Source: CAZAKZ01 sp964485695
GTDB lineage: Bacteria; Planctomycetota; JAFGQW01
Length of the DNA stretch: 38,549 nucleotides
NCBI GenBank assembly: GCA_964485695.1
Contig: CAZAKZ010000042.1
Coordinates: 1-38,549, forward strand
Direction: 5' to 3'
Position numbers and translations under genes: made by a program. Positions 33,167 through 38,549 of the stretch are shown one piece after another (within the stretch, counting starts at the first letter, position 1; each line of letters opens with the position of its first letter). Under the pieces are notes generated by a model. The model was given only the letters and a program-made list of their open reading frames with translations. It ran no database searches and was not told where the DNA came from.

Positions 33167-35102
33167 GTCCTCGCGACCCTGGATCATCCTCACCGTCGTG
33201 ATCGTGGCGGCGGTCGTGGCCGTGTTGCTTCTCTGGTCCAGCTGGACCGGAAGTCAGGAAGGCGACGGCGCACTCACCGCCGAGGCCAAGGAGGTCCTGC
33301 GCGGCGACCTGGTCATCACCGTCACGGCCCAGGGCGCCCTCAAGGCCTCCAGGTCGGCCTGGGTCATTTCCGAGATCGAGGCATCGGCCCAGATTCTCAA
33401 AATCATCGAGGAAGGCGCCCGCGTGAACAAGGGCGACTGGCTCTGCACCCTGGACACGACCAATCTGGAAAACCAGAAGGAGAAGCAGGAGCTGGCAAAG
33501 GAGCGAGCCGAGAGTTCCCACCTCCAGGCGAAGGCGTCCTACAACATCACGGTGAAGCAGAACGAGTCGGAGATTGCACAGGCCGACCTGGAGCTGACGT
33601 TTGCAAAGATCGATCTGGACAAGTTCTTGGGCGTGGGGAGGACCGAGGCGGAGCCGGCCGGCAACGGCGAGGAGGACAAGAAGGGCGACCGGGACGTCCA
33701 GGTCCAGGAGCAGGAAAACAAGATCAAGCTCGCCAGGGCCGAGCTGAAGAACGCTGAGGACGTCTACGAGTGGAGCGAAAAGCTCCACGCCAAGGACTAC
33801 ATCACCAAGAACGAGCTGGATCGGGACAAGATTACCTGGGAACGGGCGCGGCTGACCCTCGAGCTCGCCCAGGCCCGGATGAAGAACCTCCTCGATTTCG
33901 ACCTGCGCAAGCAGCTCAAGCGGCTGAAAGCCGACGTGCGCGAGGCAGAGCTCAACCTGGAACGCGTCAACGAGAGGTGCGAGCAGAAGCGCATCCAGGC
34001 CGAGACCGACCTCAAGTCCAAGAAACGGCAGCTGGACCTGGAGATCTCGCAGCTGGATCGCATCGAGAAGCAGATCGCCTCGGGCAAGATCACCGCCCCC
34101 CAGAACGGCCTGGTGCTCTACGCCAACCAGTCCGGCCGGTGGCGCCGGGGCAGGGAGGATCCCATCGCCGAGGGTGTTTCCGTCCGCTACCACCAGAAGA
34201 TCATCTCTCTACCCGATGTGACCGAGATCATCGTGGAAGTGAGCATCCACGAATCCGCCCGCAGCCTGATCTGGAAGGGGCAGCAGGCCACCATCAAGGT
34301 GGAGGCTCTGGAAGGAAAGGTCTTCAGGGGAACGGTAGCCAAGGTCCCGGAGGTGCCCGACTCCTCTTCGGGGTGGCTCACACCCGACCGCAAGGTCTAC
34401 AAGACGAGAATCAAGGTGGAGGGCGATTCCGCCGAGATCCGGCCGGGCATGTCCACCGTGGTCACCATCTACTGCGAGAAGGTCGAGAAAGTCCTCTATA
34501 TTCCCATCCAGGCGGTATTCACCGCCGGCAAGGATACCCGGTACGTCTACGTGAAGAGGGGCGGCCGCCCTGAAACGCGAATCGTCGAGGTGGGCAAGCA
34601 CAACGACAAGAACGTCCAGGTCCTGTCCGGCCTCAAGGAGGGGGAGCGGGTCTATCTGAGCGAGCCGACCGATGCCCGTCCCCCGGCCGTTGAGAAGAAG
34701 AAAAACGGCGACTCCATTCCCGAGGATCTGAAGGTGTCCACCGAGGGCAAGCCCACCGAGATAAAGCCCACCGAGGTAAAGCCTACCGGGGCCGCCGATA
34801 CGCCACCCGGGGACGCATCCAGAGGGGAGCGTCGTCCGGAGGGGGAACGCCGCCGCTCCGGAATGGGTGATCCCTCCCGCTTCCTGAAATTTTTCAAGCA
34901 GCGCTATCCGGATTTCTACGAGAAGATCAAGGACCTTCCCGAGGCCGAGCAGGTGAAGAAGATGCGCGAGCACATGAGCTCCATGCGGGGCTCACGCGGG
35001 GACAGGTCCGGCGAGAGGGGCCGCCGCGGCGAGCGGAGTCGCCGCGGTGATAGAAGTTCGGAGGGGCCACGTTCTCGAGGACCGGGAAGGGATCCGAAAT
35101 GA
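33117..35102 (+). CDS. HlyD/MacA-type periplasmic adaptor with long disordered tail
   Basis: Links the inner-membrane MacB-type pump to the TolC protein. One N-terminal transmembrane helix (about 21-43) is followed by lipoyl and barrel halves (GALKASRSAWV..., then GKITAPQNGLVLYA) around a long coiled coil (about 120-310), and a C-terminal barrel (IIVEVSIHESA, IRPGMSTVVTIY). From about residue 520 it has a tail not usual in adaptors: KPTE repeats, a folded-looking FLKFFKQRYPDFYEKI segment (588-620) and about 40 Arg/Gly/Ser/Glu residues. AAGGA lies near ATG 33117. It overlaps tolC by 50 nt and the ATPase gene by 4 nt (ATGA). Confidence 0.9.
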   Translation: MMTESKPISPRQNAANKSSRPWIILTVVIVAAVVAVLLLWSSWTGSQEGDGALTAEAKEVLRGDLVITVTAQGALKASRSAWVISEIEASAQILKIIEEGARVNKGDWLCTLDTTNLENQKEKQELAKERAESSHLQAKASYNITVKQNESEIAQADLELTFAKIDLDKFLGVGRTEAEPAGNGEEDKKGDRDVQVQEQENKIKLARAELKNAEDVYEWSEKLHAKDYITKNELDRDKITWERARLTLELAQARMKNLLDFDLRKQLKRLKADVREAELNLERVNERCEQKRIQAETDLKSKKRQLDLEISQLDRIEKQIASGKITAPQNGLVLYANQSGRWRRGREDPIAEGVSVRYHQKIISLPDVTEIIVEVSIHESARSLIWKGQQATIKVEALEGKVFRGTVAKVPEVPDSSSGWLTPDRKVYKTRIKVEGDSAEIRPGMSTVVTIYCEKVEKVLYIPIQAVFTAGKDTRYVYVKRGGRPETRIVEVGKHNDKNVQVLSGLKEGERVYLSEPTDARPPAVEKKKNGDSIPEDLKVSTEGKPTEIKPTEVKPTGAADTPPGDASRGERRPEGERRRSGMGDPSRFLKFFKQRYPDFYEKIKDLPEAEQVKKMREHMSSMRGSRGDRSGERGRRGERSRRGDRSSEGPRSRGPGRDPK

Positions 35103-35812
35103 CCTTGGCCCACTTGCGCGGAGTCTGTCGCTACTACTACATGGGCGAGAACGTGGTGCGCGCTCTGGACGGCATCGACCTGGACATCGATTCGGGTGAA
35201 TACTGGGCGATCCTGGGTCGATCCGGTTCGGGAAAATCCACCCTGCTGAACCTCCTCGGCTGCCTGGACCGGCCCACGGATGGCACCTACGTTCTGGACG
35301 GAGTGGATGTGTCCCAGCTCTCCGACGACGCCCTCAGTAATGTGCGCTCCCGGAGCATCGGCTTCATCTTCCAGTCCTTCAACCTGATCCCGCAGCTGAC
35401 CGTGGCCGAGAACATCGAGGTGCCCCTGTTCTACCAGGGCGTCTCCCCGGGGGAGTCCCGTAAGAAGGCATTCGCCATCGCCGAAAGGGTCGGCCTCGTG
35501 GATCGCCTGCATCACAGGCCCCCGGAACTCTCGGGCGGACAGCAGCAGCGGGTGGCCATCGCCCGGGCCCTGGTGAACGATCCGGCCATCGTGCTGGCCG
35601 ACGAGGCCACGGGCAACCTGGACTCGGCCACGGAGGAGGAGATCCTGGAGGTCATGGACCAGCTCCACTCCCTGGGCAAGACCATCATCCTGGTCACCCA
35701 CAACGCCTCGCTCACACGGCACGCGCAGAAAGTCATGGTCCTCGCCGACGGCAAGATCGAGAGCCTGCACACGAGAGAAGAGCTGGACGCGGATGGGGTG
35801 GCGAATCTGTGA
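35099..35812 (+). CDS. MacB/LolD-type ABC transporter ATPase
   Basis: A 237-aa ATPase that powers the export system. Walker A GRSGSGKST (40-48), Q-loop Gln92, signature LSGGQQ (144-149), Walker B with Asp168-Glu169 and switch His201 are all present. The usual ADEPTGNLD reads ADEATGNLD (Ala170), a small deviation. It starts at ATG 35099 overlapping the adaptor stop, and the permease GTG overlaps its own stop, so all are probably translated together. Here ATPase and permease are separate proteins, unlike the fused MacB of E. coli. Confidence 0.95.
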   Translation: MTLAHLRGVCRYYYMGENVVRALDGIDLDIDSGEYWAILGRSGSGKSTLLNLLGCLDRPTDGTYVLDGVDVSQLSDDALSNVRSRSIGFIFQSFNLIPQLTVAENIEVPLFYQGVSPGESRKKAFAIAERVGLVDRLHHRPPELSGGQQQRVAIARALVNDPAIVLADEATGNLDSATEEEILEVMDQLHSLGKTIILVTHNASLTRHAQKVMVLADGKIESLHTREELDADGVANL

Positions 35813-37083
35813 ACCTCTTCTGGATCATCCGCATCGTCAAGCTGGGCTCCAAGAACCTGCTCCTCCACAAGCTCCGCTCTCTGCTGAACATGCTGGGGAT
35901 CCTCTTCGGCGTGGGCAGCGTCATCGCAATGCTCGCCATCGGCGAGGGCGCCAAGTGGGAGGCGCAGGAGCTGGTGAAGCGCCTGGGCCCGACCACGATC
36001 ATCCTCTACAGCCAGAAGCCTGTTGAGGTGGAGGAGTCCTCCACGACCACCTCCCGCATGGTGGAATACGGCCTGACGTTTCTGGATATGGACCGGATTA
36101 CCGAGACCCTACCGGCCATCGATCTGGTGGTGCCGGTCCGGAAGGTGTCCAAGGAGATCTGGATCCGTGGCATCAAGTACGAAGCCAACCTGTTCGGCAC
36201 GATTCCCCGCTACGCCGACGTCACCAACACGCACGCCGTCCAGGGCCGCTGGCTCTGCCCCCTCGATTTCGAGCATTCCCGCCCGGTGTGCGTCCTCACC
36301 TACGAGATGTCGAGAAAACTCTTTCCCGCGGAGTTCGCCCTGAGACGGATCCTCCGGTTCGGCGACACCGCGTTCCGGGTGGTCGGCGTCCTGGCGAAGC
36401 GCCGCGGCGGGAGCAGCAAGGGAAAGTCCTCGGTGGACGAGCCCATGGGGGCGTACACGCCTCTGAGTGCCCTGCGGGAACGCTTCGGCGACATCAACGC
36501 CAAGCAGATGCCCGGCTCCATCGACATCTCCAGGGTGGAGGTCCACGAGGCCCAGATCAAGGTCGAGGAGATCAAGGCCGTCCTGGCCGTGGCGAAGAAC
36601 GTCCGAGCCCTGCTGAAGAAGAACCACAAGAAGGAAGACTACTCGGTCTTCGTCCCCCTGGAGGAGCTCCGCCTCGCCGAGGCCACGGCCCGGATCTGGA
36701 CCATCGTGCTGGCCTGTGTGGCCGGCATCAGCCTGCTCGTGGGCGGTATCGGCGTCATGAACGTGATGCTGGCCACCGTCACCGAGCGCACCCGGGAAGT
36801 GGGCATCCGCCGGGCCCTCGGGGCGACGAAGCGGCACATCCTCTCCCAGTTCCTGGTGGAGTCGCTGGTGCTCACCCTGGCCGGGGGGATCGTGGGCGTG
36901 TTGTTCGGACTCCTGCTGCCTGAAATCGTGAACATCTACACCGACGACGTGAAAGCCCGCACCCCGCTCTACGCCGTTTTCCTGGCACCGGGGATCAGCC
37001 TGGCCGTGGGACTCCTCTCCGGGATCTACCCCGCCTGGAAGGCCGCCGGCATGGATCCGGTGGAAGCGCTGCGCCACGAGTGA
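35809..37083 (+). CDS. MacB-type FtsX-family ABC permease
   Basis: A 424-aa membrane protein: TM1 near 20-45, a periplasmic MacB-PCD-like domain (about 50-295), then three TM helices carrying FtsX signatures (GGIGVMNVMLATVTERTREVG... near 320, GIRRALGA, FLVESLVLTLAGG) and a final YPAWKAAGMDPVEALRHE. It starts at GTG 35809, which overlaps the ATPase stop (GTGA). With the separate ATPase, adaptor and TolC it forms a mechanotransmission-type exporter, probably for a peptide, lipid-linked or toxic substrate from the periplasm; which is unknown. It ends 13 bp from a convergent gene. Confidence 0.94.
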   Translation: MNLFWIIRIVKLGSKNLLLHKLRSLLNMLGILFGVGSVIAMLAIGEGAKWEAQELVKRLGPTTIILYSQKPVEVEESSTTTSRMVEYGLTFLDMDRITETLPAIDLVVPVRKVSKEIWIRGIKYEANLFGTIPRYADVTNTHAVQGRWLCPLDFEHSRPVCVLTYEMSRKLFPAEFALRRILRFGDTAFRVVGVLAKRRGGSSKGKSSVDEPMGAYTPLSALRERFGDINAKQMPGSIDISRVEVHEAQIKVEEIKAVLAVAKNVRALLKKNHKKEDYSVFVPLEELRLAEATARIWTIVLACVAGISLLVGGIGVMNVMLATVTERTREVGIRRALGATKRHILSQFLVESLVLTLAGGIVGVLFGLLLPEIVNIYTDDVKARTPLYAVFLAPGISLAVGLLSGIYPAWKAAGMDPVEALRHE

Positions 37084-37096
37084 TCGGGATCAGCTG

Positions 37097-38549
37097 CTAT
37101 TGCCGGCGCTCCTTGATTGCGGCCTTGACCGCCTTGAAGGCGTTCACCAGCCCTGCTCCGGTGCGGTTGTCCTTGCCGCGCGGCTTGAGGTCCGTGGCCG
37201 TGGCCTCGAGGAGATGCTTCACCCGCCAGGCCGTGAGGTCGGGATTGGCCGAGAGCATCAGCGCGCACACACCGGCCACCTGCGGTCCGCTCAGCGAATT
37301 GCCCCGGCGGGGGTTGTTGTCGCCCAGGTAGGCGTCGTCGCCGTCGGTGCCGACGAGGCCGAGGTTGGGTCCGGGAAACGCCGCGACGTCCGGCTTCACC
37401 AGTCCCTTGGGCATGGGGTAATCCTCGTAGAACTTGACGCTCTTCCACTCCACGGGTCCCGTGCTGGAAAAAGGGACGAGCCGCCGCTTCTCGTCCACGC
37501 CGCCCACGCAGATGACGCAGGGAATCCCCTCGGGTATGCGGATCTGTTCCGGCACTTCGACCTGTTGCTGGAAGTTCCCGGCCCCCGACACCAGGACCAT
37601 CCCCGCGCACGTGGCGTGTTCGGCCATGAGGCGCCACAGGCCGCGGGTGTGCCCGAGCCCGGGTATGCTGAAGCTCATGGTGACCACCTGGGCGCCTTCT
37701 TCCAGGGCGTACTGGAAGGCGCGCGCCGCCAGGTAGACGCCGCCGGCAGCGCGGACCGCCATGAGTTTGGCGCGCGGCGCCACGCCCGTGATCTTCCCAC
37801 CGGTGCCGTCGCCCACGATGAGGCAGGAGGTCAAGGTGCCGTGCTGGCGCCGGCCGGTGTCCAGCACCTCGGCCCGCATCCGGGTGAAGTCGAAGCCGTA
37901 GAGGTCATCCACGAGGCCGTTTCCGTCGTCGTCCTTGCCGTTGTTCGGGATCTCGTCGGGATTCCTCCAGATGTTCTTCCTCAGGTCCCGGTGCCGGTAG
38001 TTGAGGCCCATGTCGAAGGAGGTGACCAGGACGCCTTCCCCTGTGACCTTGAGCTTCTTCCACACCTCGGGTACTTTCAGCGCCACCAGGTTCCAGGGAA
38101 TGGTCTTCTTCCGGGTGGTGAAGGGTTCTCGCTGCTCATGTTCGAGCACTTCCGCCACGGTGCCGGCCTCCCCCTCCGGTAGGATCAAACCTGCCGGATA
38201 GGCCCAGCGAACGCTCTTCAGCTTGCGGATTTGCCGGGCCTCCTTCAGCGACAATTGCACCACCACGGCGTTCACGATCCAGAGCCGGCTCATCACCCAC
38301 GGCGAACCCAGGGCCCGGAGCAGGGCGGGCTGCTCCCTGTCCGCGATCTCCTTCAGCCGGGCGACCGTTTTCTTGCGGAGCTCATTGGCCGCGATGCGGG
38401 AGTTTTTCTTGCAGAACCTGCCGAAGGCCCTGGCGTCGGAGAGGAGCTGGGTCTTGCCCAGAACCAAGTAGAACAGCTTGCCCTGCTGACCGAAAGGTAA
38501 GTATTCAGTCGTCAGGTAGACACTTGACCCCTTCTTTTTCGGTCTGACC
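37097..38549 (-). CDS. Subtilisin-like S8 serine peptidase, partial (start beyond window)
   Basis: Reverse-strand gene open to the right edge; the frame has no stop and reads sensibly (SSVYLTTEYLPFG) to 38549, so the TTG at 38467 is not the start. The catalytic triad is present: Asp in SFDMG (38012-38014), His in QHGT (37841-37843) and Ser in LSGPQVAG (37289-37291), with the oxyanion Asn in SGAGN. An N-terminal helical region (RLKEIADREQPALL, VQLSLKEARQI) looks like an I9-type propeptide that inhibits until cleaved. It is likely exported, but the signal peptide is out of view. It is convergent to the export operon with a 13-bp gap. Confidence 0.93.
   Translation of the reverse strand, partial: VRPKKKGSSVYLTTEYLPFGQQGKLFYLVLGKTQLLSDARAFGRFCKKNSRIAANELRKKTVARLKEIADREQPALLRALGSPWVMSRLWIVNAVVVQLSLKEARQIRKLKSVRWAYPAGLILPEGEAGTVAEVLEHEQREPFTTRKKTIPWNLVALKVPEVWKKLKVTGEGVLVTSFDMGLNYRHRDLRKNIWRNPDEIPNNGKDDDGNGLVDDLYGFDFTRMRAEVLDTGRRQHGTLTSCLIVGDGTGGKITGVAPRAKLMAVRAAGGVYLAARAFQYALEEGAQVVTMSFSIPGLGHTRGLWRLMAEHATCAGMVLVSGAGNFQQQVEVPEQIRIPEGIPCVICVGGVDEKRRLVPFSSTGPVEWKSVKFYEDYPMPKGLVKPDVAAFPGPNLGLVGTDGDDAYLGDNNPRRGNSLSGPQVAGVCALMLSANPDLTAWRVKHLLEATATDLKPRGKDNRTGAGLVNAFKAVKAAIKERRQ

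Noticed and set aside
38488..38544. Inverted repeat GACCGAAA / TTTCGGTC at the right edge, at first taken for a mobile-element end
   Set aside because: The reverse strand reads through it without a stop and continues the S8 peptidase sensibly, so it is coding DNA.

Overview
The window is high-GC, Gram-negative-type bacterial DNA (roughly 60-65% GC by eye) that looks chromosomal. It has no phage, IS or plasmid genes and no tRNA, rRNA or CRISPR array that I can see. Many products carry Sec or lipoprotein signals. The mix is an LpoB/COG3014 lipoprotein pair, a TRL-family lipoprotein, a bacterial RRM protein, a DUF4912-tailed glycogen synthase, a VIT/VWA protein, and secreted proteins sharing one C-terminal beta-rich domain. 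This fits Planctomycetota or a neighbouring deep lineage best, but it is an inference without a marker gene. Twenty-eight protein genes are supported; the last runs off the right edge.

Layout. 157-3944: translationally coupled glycogen synthase and GH57 branching enzyme (alpha-glucan synthesis). 3993-5054 (-): secreted TlpA-like thioredoxin. 5287-7608: short-chain reductase, ketosynthase and acyl carrier protein, a minimal acyl-chain module. 7609-9679 (-): COG3014 and LpoB-like lipoproteins behind a good sigma-70-type promoter. 10020-12440: CoA-disulfide reductase/rhodanese fusion and TatD hydrolase. 12428-12742 (-): TRL lipoprotein. 12913-13581: MerR-type HTH/TPR protein. Then come a 98-bp imperfect palindrome, a VIT/VWA secreted protein (-) and a lipoprotein MsrA (-). 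17324-20175: two secreted proteins of unclear role. 20203-21980 (-): a cytoplasmic alpha/alpha-toroid protein and an AT-hook protein next to an AT-rich gap.

22550-27916 is a likely secreted-protein operon: an M14 carboxypeptidase, a TPR-plus-archaemetzincin protein whose zinc-protease residues are all replaced, and a secreted toroid protein. 28342-28650: RRM RNA-binding protein, followed by a 165-bp MITE/REP-like palindrome and a second hairpin. 28966-31122 (-): DPP-IV-type S9 peptidase. 31478-37083: a compact tripartite export operon (lipidated TolC, HlyD/MacA adaptor, MacB-type ATPase and permease) with overlapping genes. 37097-38549 (-): subtilisin-like peptidase, open at the window edge.

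The most unusual points are the catalytically dead archaemetzincin in a peptidase operon, the C-terminal domain shared by two otherwise unrelated secreted proteins, the two large palindromes, and the bacterial three-AT-hook protein.
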